The notes under the pieces were generated by a model. It was given only the letters and a program-made list of their open reading frames with translations. It searched no databases and had not been told where the DNA came from. Both the position numbers and the translations under genes were made by a program. Shown here piece after piece: positions 30,387 to 38,286 of a stretch of 64,000 nucleotides of DNA. The number at the start of each line of letters is the position of its first letter. Positions within the stretch are counted from its first letter, which is position 1. This DNA is from Marinobacterium sedimentorum (GTDB lineage: Bacteria; Pseudomonadota; Gammaproteobacteria; Pseudomonadales; Balneatricaceae), in NCBI RefSeq assembly GCF_024267675.1, contig NZ_JALDYX010000001.1:434001-498000 (forward strand), written 5' to 3'.

Positions 30387-32090
30387 ATGAGAGCCGACAG
30401 CGGACTTGTGCGAGGCGTGGACCCAATCGTCACCCTCATTTCCATGATGGTGGTGATTGGTTTCGTAATTTATTGCGGTCTGCAGGCCGAAGCCGCAGGC
30501 GCCTTCTTCCAGCAAGTGTCCGACAACATTCTCACCAACTTCAAATGGTTCTACCTGAGCGTCGTCACCGGTGTACTCGGGCTGCTGATCTACCTGATGT
30601 TCAGCCGCTACGGGAATATCCGCCTCGGCCGGGACGATGAAAGACCCGAATTCAGCTACCGCTCCTGGCTCGCCATGCTGTTCAGCGGCGGCATGGGCAT
30701 TGGCCTGATCTTCTGGTCGGTGGCCGAACCCATGTGGCATTATGCCGGCAACCCCTTTGCCGCCGCCGGCCTCAGCGATGAGGCCGCCGCCACCGCAATG
30801 CGCATTACCTTCTTCCACTGGGGCCTTCACCCCTGGGCCATCTTTATTATCGTCGCCCTGACGATGGCGTATTTTGCCTATCGCAAGGGCCTGCCGCTGA
30901 CCATGCGCTCGGTGCTCTACCCGCTGATCGGCGATCGCATCTATGGCCCCATCGGCCATACGGTGGACATCCTCACAGTGGCGATCACCGCCTTCGGCGT
31001 GTCCCAGTCCCTGGGGCTGGGTGTCATTCAGATGAATACCGGCCTCAACAACGTCTTCGGCATGGATATCAGTATCGGCAACCAGCTGATAATGATTGCC
31101 GTCATCAGCTTCCTGGCGATACTGTCGGTGGTCTCAGGTGTCGGCCGCGGCATCCGCCTGCTGTCCGAGTGGAACATGCTGCTGTCGATCATTCTGGTGA
31201 TCGCCGTGCTGCTGATCGGCCCCACCCGCTACATTCTGCACACCTTCATCGAAAGCACCGGCGACTACGCCAGCAACCTGATTATGCTGAGCACCTGGAG
31301 CGACACCCAGGCGGATTCGGGCTGGCAGAACTGGTGGACCGCCTTTTACTGGCCCTGGTGGATGACCTGGTCACCCTTCGTCGGCATGTTCATCGCACGC
31401 ATCTCCCGTGGCCGTACTATTCGCGAGCTGATCATCGGCGCCCTGTTGGTACCCACCCTGGTGACCTTTATCTGGATGTCGGTATTTGGCGGCTCAGCGC
31501 TAAAGATGGAACAGCAGGATCGCGTTGCCCACCAGGAACTGGTTGAAGCCGCCGCCCTGACCGGCGAGGCCGCTGAATTCAACGGCGGCGAGATCCTGCT
31601 GGCAACCAAGGCCGAAACCACCTCGGCGATCTTCACCCTGTTCGAGAAGCTTGATTCCGGCACTCTGGGACAGGCGCTGATGATACTGGTGACCTTGCTG
31701 CTGGCCACCTACTTCATCACCTCGGCGGACTCGGGCACCCTGGTGCTCTGCACCCTCAGTACGCGGGGCAGCATGGAGCCACCGCTTCGGCTGCGCATTA
31801 TCTGGGGCGCCATGCAGGCCTTTATCGCCGGAGGCCTGCTCTATGCCGGCGGTCTGAAAGCGGTGCAGACCGCCTCCATCATCGCCGGCCTGCCAATTGC
31901 GGTGCTGACCCTGCTGATGTCCGTCAGCCTGATGAAGGCGCTGCGCGCCGAAGCGGGCCTGCTGCCCATTCCCCTCGGACCCCAGCGGGGCAGCAAACCC
32001 CAGGCCGTCCACAGCGCCACCCAGAGCGATGTTGCGACCCAGCCCTTTGAGGCCCAGCCTGCCATGTTGCGCGCCAGCGGCGAACGCTGA
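30387..32090 (+). CDS. BCCT-family betaine/carnitine/choline transporter
   Basis: A 567-residue inner-membrane carrier with 12 helices. The hallmark is FYWPWWMTWSPFVG followed by MFIARISRGRTIRE; the glycine stretch FSGGMGIGLIFWSVAEPM and aromatic residues around it form the substrate box. The ATG at 30387 is preceded by AGGTGG at eight bases. The protein is divergent from the Rieske oxygenase and likely imports its substrate; ion coupling (Na+ or H+) cannot be decided by eye. The C-terminal ~60 residues are hydrophilic and may sense osmolality, as in other osmoregulated carriers. Confidence 0.95.
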   Translation: MRADSGLVRGVDPIVTLISMMVVIGFVIYCGLQAEAAGAFFQQVSDNILTNFKWFYLSVVTGVLGLLIYLMFSRYGNIRLGRDDERPEFSYRSWLAMLFSGGMGIGLIFWSVAEPMWHYAGNPFAAAGLSDEAAATAMRITFFHWGLHPWAIFIIVALTMAYFAYRKGLPLTMRSVLYPLIGDRIYGPIGHTVDILTVAITAFGVSQSLGLGVIQMNTGLNNVFGMDISIGNQLIMIAVISFLAILSVVSGVGRGIRLLSEWNMLLSIILVIAVLLIGPTRYILHTFIESTGDYASNLIMLSTWSDTQADSGWQNWWTAFYWPWWMTWSPFVGMFIARISRGRTIRELIIGALLVPTLVTFIWMSVFGGSALKMEQQDRVAHQELVEAAALTGEAAEFNGGEILLATKAETTSAIFTLFEKLDSGTLGQALMILVTLLLATYFITSADSGTLVLCTLSTRGSMEPPLRLRIIWGAMQAFIAGGLLYAGGLKAVQTASIIAGLPIAVLTLLMSVSLMKALRAEAGLLPIPLGPQRGSKPQAVHSATQSDVATQPFEAQPAMLRASGER

Positions 32091-32104
32091 TTCAGGCTTT
32101 GGAT

Positions 32105-32146
32105 AAAAACACCGGCCTTCGCTTCTGGCGAACGCCGGTGTTTTTG
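32105..32146 (+). terminator. Rho-independent terminator after the BCCT gene
   Basis: AAAACACCGGC pairs with GCCGGTGTTTTT, and inner TTCGC pairs with GCGAA, giving a long stem followed by T. The mirrored A-run allows bidirectional action. Confidence 0.85.
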
Positions 32147-32279
32147 TTTGCAGGGGTACAATCTGGGCACCTGGCCAAAGAACGCAGCTGCTACACTGCC
32201 GGCAAACCGCCAGCCGCGGGGGACACTTAACCCTAGCGCCCGCTGGCCCGCCATGACAATAAGAAAAGGAGAAACCTGG

Positions 32280-33245
32280 TTGAAGATCAAGCCGTTACCG
32301 CCTCTGAACAGCCTGGTTGCCTTCGAGTCCGCCGCCCGGCATCTGAGCTTTACCCAGGCCGCGCTTGAACTGAGCGTGACCCAGGGCGCCGTCAGCCGCC
32401 AGATCCGCCATCTGGAGGAATACCTCGGACGCAGCCTCTTCGTGCGGGACAAACGCCAGCTGAGCCTCACCCAGACCGGCGCCGAATACTACGACAGCGT
32501 GCAGCAGTCCCTGCTGCTGATATCCAGCGCCACCGGGGCCATAGTGCAGTGGCAGGGTAACCAGCAGCTCACTGTGGTCACCTCCAATGCCATGGCCTCG
32601 CTCTGGCTGCTGCCACGGTTGCCGGAATTCCAGGATCTGCACCCGGATATCGATGTGCGTATTCTGGCCACCGACTCCCTGCTGGGGCTGCGCAGCTCCG
32701 AATTCGATGTCGCGCTCTTTTACTGCCGCACACCGCCGGCGGGTCTGGTGGCGACACCGCTGTTCAACGAAAGGGTGTTCCCCGTTTGCAGCCCGGCCTT
32801 TCTGGAACGCTGTCGCAGTAACAACACCGCCGCCGGCATCGAAGGGCTGAACGACGAGGATATTCTGGGCACCACCCAGCTGTGGCTGGATTCGGGGGAG
32901 GACTGGCTTAACTGGAGTCAGTGGTTCAGCGCCGCAGGCATTGCACCGCAGGAACCACGCCGCCGCCTGAACCTGAACAACTACGCCATGCTGGTGCAGG
33001 CGGCGCTCAATGGTCAGGGCATTGCCCTGGGATGGGAGCAACTGGTCGCGGATTACCTGCAAAGCGGCCTGCTGGTGAGGCCCGTGGCGATGGAGCTGAA
33101 CACCACCGCCCGCTTTTACATGCTGGAGCCCCAGGAGCCCATGCGCCGCAAGCCCGGCGTGGAGCAGTTTCGCCACTGGCTGCTGCAGCGTGCAGGGACA
33201 TGCGAGGACACTGAGGCCCGCAGCGAGACTTCCCGGACTGCCTGA
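32280..33245 (+). CDS. LysR-family transcriptional regulator (GcvA-like)
   Basis: A 321-residue regulator. The N-terminal winged helix has LPPLNSLVAFESAARHLSF and VTQGAVSRQIRHLEEYLG; the C-terminal part is the LysR substrate-binding domain. TTG 32280 is chosen: AAGGAG lies eight bases upstream and the protein then begins exactly as GcvA/AmpR-like regulators do (an in-frame ATG at 32253 lacks such a site). Being just downstream of the BCCT carrier, it is the obvious candidate to control the BCCT/Rieske/aldehyde dehydrogenase locus. The last ~15 residues are hydrophilic. Confidence 0.9.
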   Translation: MKIKPLPPLNSLVAFESAARHLSFTQAALELSVTQGAVSRQIRHLEEYLGRSLFVRDKRQLSLTQTGAEYYDSVQQSLLLISSATGAIVQWQGNQQLTVVTSNAMASLWLLPRLPEFQDLHPDIDVRILATDSLLGLRSSEFDVALFYCRTPPAGLVATPLFNERVFPVCSPAFLERCRSNNTAAGIEGLNDEDILGTTQLWLDSGEDWLNWSQWFSAAGIAPQEPRRRLNLNNYAMLVQAALNGQGIALGWEQLVADYLQSGLLVRPVAMELNTTARFYMLEPQEPMRRKPGVEQFRHWLLQRAGTCEDTEARSETSRTA

Positions 33246-33258
33246 GGCCGGCAGCTAA

Positions 33259-33345
33259 TTTCCCGGAATTCGCAGGCACATCCTCGAAGCTCGCCGGGGG
33301 CTCATTTCCCGGAAATCGCTTCGCTCATTCCGGCTACGAACTACT
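33259..33345. repeat. REP-like palindromic sequence
   Basis: ATTTCCCGGAATTCGC and ATTTCCCGGAAATCGC occur as a direct pair about 50 bases apart. The second is followed by TTCGCTCATTCCGG, so CCGGAA and TTCCGG can pair around a GC-rich loop. This resembles extragenic palindromes of gammaproteobacteria; no other copy was noticed in this window. Confidence 0.4.
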
Positions 33346-33362
33346 TGCTACTTGCGGCTAAA

Positions 33363-33629
33363 TCAGTAAAGCGCCTTTTCGTCGCGCACCACATCACGCA
33401 GCAGCTTGAGGAACAGCTTGTCGGCATCACTGTGCTCAACCGGGATCTTCACGTTAGTGGTCGAGGACAGCTCATCGGCAATCAGCACATCGGCGTTTTT
33501 CTCGTTGATATACTTGCGGGCAATATCCAGCGCCCTGGTGTTGATATCGGGCTCAACCAGCACCTTGCGGATGAACAGCAACAGCTCATTGATGACCCGA
33601 TCCTTGTTCTTGATTTCAGACACATTCAT
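33363..33629 (-). CDS. Small soluble protein of unknown function
   Basis: An 88-residue acidic and probably helical protein. Conserved-looking blocks are MNVSEIKNKDRVINELL, PDINTRALDIARKYINEK and the C-terminal KLFLKLLRDVVRDEKALY. No signal, Cys or metal motif is present. The ATG at 33629 follows GCGGAG at a good distance; an ATG ten codons earlier is less well placed. It stands alone on the minus strand, divergent from ilvI, and I cannot assign a family. Composition and start signal favour a real gene. Confidence 0.7.
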   Translation of the reverse strand: MNVSEIKNKDRVINELLLFIRKVLVEPDINTRALDIARKYINEKNADVLIADELSSTTNVKIPVEHSDADKLFLKLLRDVVRDEKALY

Positions 33630-34200
33630 GGCGTAACTCCGCTCAGCATTTTCCCGCACTATAACCTGTTTTCAGGCCGCGTTGCAGCCGTCGTAGCTGG
33701 CGACGCTAGGCCCCCTGGCAGCCTCTTTTGCCACATCAACAGCTGCACCTGCACCTGCACCGCACCCCCAAAGATTAGCGCTCAATAGCCTGGAACTCGG
33801 GAAAACGGCGCCGATTTTTGCAATTTTACGGCCTAAATGCGTGTAAATCGCTCCCCATGCCGGCTTTTTGGGTCGATTAGGCCGCCATCGGTTGATCGAA
33901 ACCTGACCCGATGAGAGAATGTGCAGCTCGATTTTAGAGGCCTTGAGCGAGTAGGTAACCCCGAAGCTCTGGCGAGTCGATCTCCAGTATCGTCTCCCGC
34001 TGGTCTGCCGGCTGAGCAATCCTCAGCACCGGTAAGCACCCGAACATGAGCCGCCACGTCTCTGCCCTGGAATGGTTGAGAATTTTGCCACCAAAGCATC
34101 AACGCCGCTTAAGTGGGTGGGTCACGTTCAACGTTGCAGAAACAAAAACTGTTACGCGCCTTTTCCTTGCCGGGAACTGGTGCATCAGAGGGTGAATACT
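33630..34200. other. Long leader/intergenic region before ilvI
   Basis: A 571-base region without a convincing gene. It starts with the divergent promoter zone of the small unknown gene and contains a short (TGCACC)n-like run near 33742-33762. Candidate frames on either strand are Arg-rich and domain-free. A classical branched-chain leader peptide with a run of Leu/Val/Ile codons is not seen. The ilvI promoter is probably within the last 200 bases. Confidence 0.4.
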
Positions 34201-35922
34201 GTGGAATTATTATCAGGCGCAGAAATGGTTGTTCGTGCCCTTCATGACGAGGGTGTGAAGTACATCTATGGCTATCCGGGCGGTGCCTTGCTGCACGTCT
34301 ATGATGCCCTTTTCCGTCAGGAAGATGTGCAACATATACTGGTGCGCCATGAACAGGCGGCAACGCACATGGCCGATGCCTATGCCCGCGCGACCGGCAA
34401 GGCCGGCGTGGCGCTGGTGACATCAGGCCCAGGCGCGACCAATGCTGTTACCGGCATTGCGACGGCCTATATGGACTCGATCCCCATGGTGGTGATCACC
34501 GGTCAGGTCATGAGCCATCTGATCGGCGAAGATGCGTTTCAGGAAACCGACATGATGGGCATTTCCCGTCCGATCGTGAAACACAGCTTCAGCGTGTCCC
34601 GTCCGGAAGATATTCCGGCCATTATCAAGAAGGCGTTCCACATTGCCCAGACCGGTCGCCCGGGGCCTGTGGTCGTGGATATCCCCAAGGATATGACATC
34701 GCCAACCGAACGCTACGAGTACGAATATCCCAAGTCGGTCAAGCTGCGCTCTTACAGCCCGGTTAACCGCGGTCACAGCGGCCAGATCAAGAAAGCGACC
34801 GATCTGCTGCTGGCGGCCAAGCGCCCGGTGCTCTACACCGGCGGCGGCGTCATTATGGGCAATGCCAGTGCTGAGCTGATTCAGCTTGCGCGCATGCTCA
34901 ACTACCCGGTCACCAATACCCTGATGGGTCTGGGCGGCTTCCCGGGTACGGATCGTCAGTTTATCGGCATGCTGGGCATGCACGGCAGCTACGAAGCCAA
35001 CATGGCGATGCACCATTCGGACCTGATTCTGGCCGTGGGCGCGCGCTTTGACGACCGTGTTACCAACGGTCTGGACAAGTTCTGCCCCACCGCCAAGATT
35101 ATCCATATCGATATAGACCCTGCGTCCATTTCCAAGACCGTCAAGGCCGATATCCCCATCGTGGGCCCGGCTCAGGCGGTTCTGGCGGAAATGATCGAAC
35201 TGGTAGGCGCGTCCAAGAAGCAGCCCGATGCGGCGGCGATCAAGACCTGGTGGGAACAGATCGACGAATGGCGCACGCGCCACGGCGGGCGCTACCGCAC
35301 CGACGACTCCGACAAGATGAAGCCGCAGCAGGTCATCGAAATGCTGAGCAAGGTCACCAACGGCGACGCCTATGTGTGTTCCGATGTGGGCCAGCACCAG
35401 ATGTTCGCGGCGCAGTACTACAAGTTCAACAAGCCCAACCGCTGGATCAATTCGGGCGGTCTTGGCACCATGGGCTTCGGTCTGCCGGCGGCCATGGGCG
35501 TGCAGATGAGCTTCCCCGATGCCGACGTCGCCTGCGTCACCGGCGAGGGCAGCATCCAGATGAACATTCAGGAGCTTTCCACCTGCAAGCAGTACGACCT
35601 GCCGGTGAAAATCATCAACCTGAATAACCAGTCGCTGGGCATGGTGCGCCAGTGGCAGGATATGAACTACGAGTCGCGTCATTCACACTCGTACATGAAA
35701 TCCCTGCCCGACTTCGTCAAGCTGGCCGAGGCCTATGGCCATGTCGGCATGAAGGTCGAGAAGTATTCCGACCTTGAAGCCGCCATGCGCGAAGCCTTCG
35801 CCATGAAGGATCGTCTGGTGTTCATGGATATCTATGTGGATCAGTTCGAGCACGTGTACCCCATGCAGGTACCGCGTGGCTCAATGCGTGACATGTGGCT
35901 GACCAAAACGGAGAGAACTTGA
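34201..35922 (+). CDS. ilvI: Acetolactate synthase large subunit (acetohydroxyacid synthase III type)
   Basis: A 573-residue thiamine-diphosphate enzyme that makes acetolactate or acetohydroxybutyrate for valine, leucine and isoleucine. The catalytic Glu is in [18 protein letters not shown], and the cofactor-binding motif is [15 protein letters not shown] with [17 protein letters not shown] 34201 is chosen: GAGGG lies eight bases upstream and the protein begins [11 protein letters not shown], matching the family length (574 in E. coli). The frame continues upstream, but that part is not conserved-looking. ilvH follows after two bases. Confidence 0.97.
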   Translation: MELLSGAEMVVRALHDEGVKYIYGYPGGALLHVYDALFRQEDVQHILVRHEQAATHMADAYARATGKAGVALVTSGPGATNAVTGIATAYMDSIPMVVITGQVMSHLIGEDAFQETDMMGISRPIVKHSFSVSRPEDIPAIIKKAFHIAQTGRPGPVVVDIPKDMTSPTERYEYEYPKSVKLRSYSPVNRGHSGQIKKATDLLLAAKRPVLYTGGGVIMGNASAELIQLARMLNYPVTNTLMGLGGFPGTDRQFIGMLGMHGSYEANMAMHHSDLILAVGARFDDRVTNGLDKFCPTAKIIHIDIDPASISKTVKADIPIVGPAQAVLAEMIELVGASKKQPDAAAIKTWWEQIDEWRTRHGGRYRTDDSDKMKPQQVIEMLSKVTNGDAYVCSDVGQHQMFAAQYYKFNKPNRWINSGGLGTMGFGLPAAMGVQMSFPDADVACVTGEGSIQMNIQELSTCKQYDLPVKIINLNNQSLGMVRQWQDMNYESRHSHSYMKSLPDFVKLAEAYGHVGMKVEKYSDLEAAMREAFAMKDRLVFMDIYVDQFEHVYPMQVPRGSMRDMWLTKTERT

Positions 35923-35924
35923 GC

Positions 35925-36416
35925 ATGCGACATATCATTTCAGTTCTGTTGGAAAACGAACCGGGTGCCCTGTCTCGCGTGGTCGGCCTGTTCTCCCAGC
36001 GTAATTACAACATCGAATCCCTCACCGTGGCGCCGACGGACGATGCGACCCTGTCGCGTCTGACCGTCACCACCATCGGGGATGACCGTGTTATCGAACA
36101 GATCACCAAGCACCTGAACAAGCTGATTGACGTTGTGAAGGTGGTCGATTTGACCGAAGGCGAGCACATCGAGCGCGAGCTGATGATGATCAAGCTCAAG
36201 GCCTCTGGCGCTGCCCGCGCCGAGATCAAGCGCACCGCGGATATCTTCCGTGGCCAGATCATCGATGTGACACCCAGTACCTACACAGTGCAGCTGATCG
36301 GTGCGAGCGACAAGCTCGATGCCTTTATCAGCGCACTGGGCACCGCCAACATCATGGAAGTGGTGCGTTCGGGTGTTTCGGGTATCGCCCGCGGCGAGAA
36401 AACCCTCAGCCCCTGA
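35925..36416 (+). CDS. ilvH: Acetolactate synthase regulatory small subunit
   Basis: A 163-residue regulatory subunit, the same length as E. coli IlvH. The N-terminal ACT domain starts RHIISVLLENEPGALSRVVG and continues GLFSQRNYNIESLTV; it binds valine for feedback inhibition. The second domain has ELMMIKLKA and ending IARGEKTLSP. It is translated from ATG 35925, two bases after the ilvI stop. Confidence 0.97.
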   Translation: MRHIISVLLENEPGALSRVVGLFSQRNYNIESLTVAPTDDATLSRLTVTTIGDDRVIEQITKHLNKLIDVVKVVDLTEGEHIERELMMIKLKASGAARAEIKRTADIFRGQIIDVTPSTYTVQLIGASDKLDAFISALGTANIMEVVRSGVSGIARGEKTLSP

Positions 36417-36439
36417 TCCGCAGGATCAGCCGGCGACAG

Positions 36440-36471
36440 AAAAGCCGCTCCCCCAGAGGAGCGGCTTTTTT
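36440..36471 (+). terminator. Rho-independent terminator of ilvIH
   Basis: AAAAGCCGCTCC pairs with GGAGCGGCTTTT around a 6-base loop, and the T-run follows, 24 bases after the ilvH stop. Confidence 0.9.
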
Positions 36472-36556
36472 ATGCGTGCGGCCTGTCAATGCCCAGCGGG
36501 CTCCGGGCCGCACAGTTCGTCAGGCCGCCAGACGGCAGCCCTGTTTCACCGCCGGT

Positions 36557-37912
36557 CTATGACCTGGCCGCCTGGGTGGCGAGCGATGCCGCGGCGACGA
36601 CCGGAGCCTGCCGGGGCTCACGCCCCACCAGGAAAATGGCCAGCGCGGCGACAAGCGCCGGCACACCGACGGCAACAAAATTCATCTCGACGTTCAGCTC
36701 CGCTGCCATCAGTACACCACCGAGGATCGGGCCCAGGATAGCGCCAAGTCGGCCCACCCCGGAGGCCCAGCCGATACCGGTGGAGCGGTTGGACACCGAA
36801 TAGTACTGTGCCACGTAGGCGTACAGCAGAATCTGGGTACCAATGGTGCAGGCACCGGCGATGGCAATCAGCAGATACTGAACGGTCATCGAACCTTTAA
36901 GGAAGCCCAGCAGCCCGATGGACAGAGCGGCAAGCAGGAACATGATGGTGATCACACGACGCAGGTGAAAGCGGTCAGACATCAAGCCGCCACCGATGGC
37001 CCCGAACATGGCGCCAAAATTCAGCACCAGCAGGAACAGCAGCCCCTTCTTCACTTCGTAGCCGGCGGCTTCCATGATCTTCGGCAGCCAGGAGGCCAGA
37101 GCGTAGACCATCATCAGGCAGCAGAAGAAGCTGACCCAGAACATCAGCGTAGACAGCAGACGGCCGTGGGTGAAAAGAGACAGCAGCGGTACGCTGCCGG
37201 GCTCCTTCCCGGTTGGCATCTGCAGATCGTCCCCGAGTTGTGCATTGCAGCCTGGATCAAGCCGGTTGAGCATCTTTACCGCCTCTGCCTTGCGGCCAGA
37301 CTGCAGCAGGTAGCCGACAGATTCCGGCAACAGCAGCCAGATCAGCGGCAGCAGCAGAAGCGGTATGCCTGCGACGAAAAAGACCGAAGGCCAGCCATAG
37401 GCCGGAATCAGGTTCATGCCGATAAAAGCCGAAGCCATGCCACCGATGGAGTAGCCGCTGAACATGATGGCGACCAGGGTACTGCGCATCTTCTTTGGCG
37501 CATATTCGGTCATCAGGGCGACGGCGTTGGGCATGACACCGCCAATACCAAGACCGGCAATGAAACGGCAGAGTCCAAACTCCAGCGGATCACGGGCAAA
37601 GCCGTTGAGGAAGGTGACGCCACTGAACAGGGCGACACAGATCATAATGGTTTTCTTGCGCCCTATCTTGTCCGACAGCGGACCGAAAAACAGGGCACCG
37701 AACATCATGCCAAAGAGCGCCGTGCTCCCCAGGGTGCCGGCATCCACCGGAGACAGATTCCACTCGGCCATCAGCTTGGGCAGTACCACACCGTAAATGA
37801 TCAGGTCATAGCCATCAAAGATAATGATCAGACCAGTCCAGAACAGCACCAGCCAGTGAAATTTGTTGAATCGAGCTTCATCGATAATTTTATGCACATC
37901 TACCGTTTTCAC
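36557..37912 (-). CDS. Aromatic-acid/H+ symporter, BenK-like MFS transporter
   Basis: A 451-residue MFS carrier with 12 helices. The AAHS-family motif FDGYDLIIYGVVLPKL lies in helix 1, and the MFS loop motif GPLSDKIGRKKT follows helix 2. The whole N-terminal part resembles benzoate carrier BenK more than PcaK. It starts at GTG 37912. No aromatic catabolic gene is in the window, so it is an orphan transporter here; the substrate (benzoate or a related acid) is inferred from family resemblance. Confidence 0.85.
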   Translation of the reverse strand: MKTVDVHKIIDEARFNKFHWLVLFWTGLIIIFDGYDLIIYGVVLPKLMAEWNLSPVDAGTLGSTALFGMMFGALFFGPLSDKIGRKKTIMICVALFSGVTFLNGFARDPLEFGLCRFIAGLGIGGVMPNAVALMTEYAPKKMRSTLVAIMFSGYSIGGMASAFIGMNLIPAYGWPSVFFVAGIPLLLLPLIWLLLPESVGYLLQSGRKAEAVKMLNRLDPGCNAQLGDDLQMPTGKEPGSVPLLSLFTHGRLLSTLMFWVSFFCCLMMVYALASWLPKIMEAAGYEVKKGLLFLLVLNFGAMFGAIGGGLMSDRFHLRRVITIMFLLAALSIGLLGFLKGSMTVQYLLIAIAGACTIGTQILLYAYVAQYYSVSNRSTGIGWASGVGRLGAILGPILGGVLMAAELNVEMNFVAVGVPALVAALAIFLVGREPRQAPVVAAASLATQAARS

Positions 37913-38142
37913 AGCATTCTCCCGTCAGCCAACCTTATTCTTATGTCGCCCGGCCCACGCGGGGGCTGAAGCAAACGCACGCGGCTTTGGTTAACTTGTG
38001 TACAGTCCAGAGCCATAGCTGCAGTATCAAGCAATTGACAGGGATCTAAATGACGCAGCCTGCAATGACTATCCATTGGCTGCAAAGGGTGCTGATCGGG
38101 GGCAATAGCAGGTTCAAGGGGGGAGGCGGAAGCCAAGGCGCA

Positions 38143-38166
38143 GGCAAAGGCAAAGGCAAAGGCAAG
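38143..38166. repeat. Short tandem repeat (GGCAAA)4
   Basis: Four nearly perfect hexamer units in a non-coding region; such runs can vary in copy number by slippage. No function is suggested by position. Confidence 0.6.
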
Positions 38167-38251
38167 TAGGTGCCTTCGGCGACAGCGGTTATAGGTACGG
38201 CGAAACAATTCCTGCGTGCAGAGCGGCAGGGAGAAGGGTGTTGCTGTCGGG

Positions 38252-38273
38252 CCGGGCTGCGTCAGCAGCCCGG
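38252..38273 (-). terminator. Hairpin after the decarboxylase gene
   Basis: CCGGGCTGC-GTCA-GCAGCCCGG is a perfect 9-base-pair stem 13 bases beyond the decarboxylase stop. It lacks a T-run on the minus strand, so termination is possible but not certain. Confidence 0.5.
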
Positions 38274-38286
38274 TATCCGTTACGAA

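Larger units (their letters stand above)
37913..38286. other. Intergenic region between BenK-like and decarboxylase genes
   Basis: No gene is seen in 374 bases. Features are a bulged hairpin GCAGCC/GGCTGC at 38055-38083, a short run of about four GGCAAA units at 38143-38166, and a perfect hairpin at 38252-38273. The promoter of the BenK-like gene should lie near its start, but no good hexamers are visible. Confidence 0.45.

Noticed and set aside
33672..34102. Minus-strand frames upstream of ilvI
   Set aside because: Arg/Ser-rich translations without start signals or domains; probably chance in GC-rich DNA.
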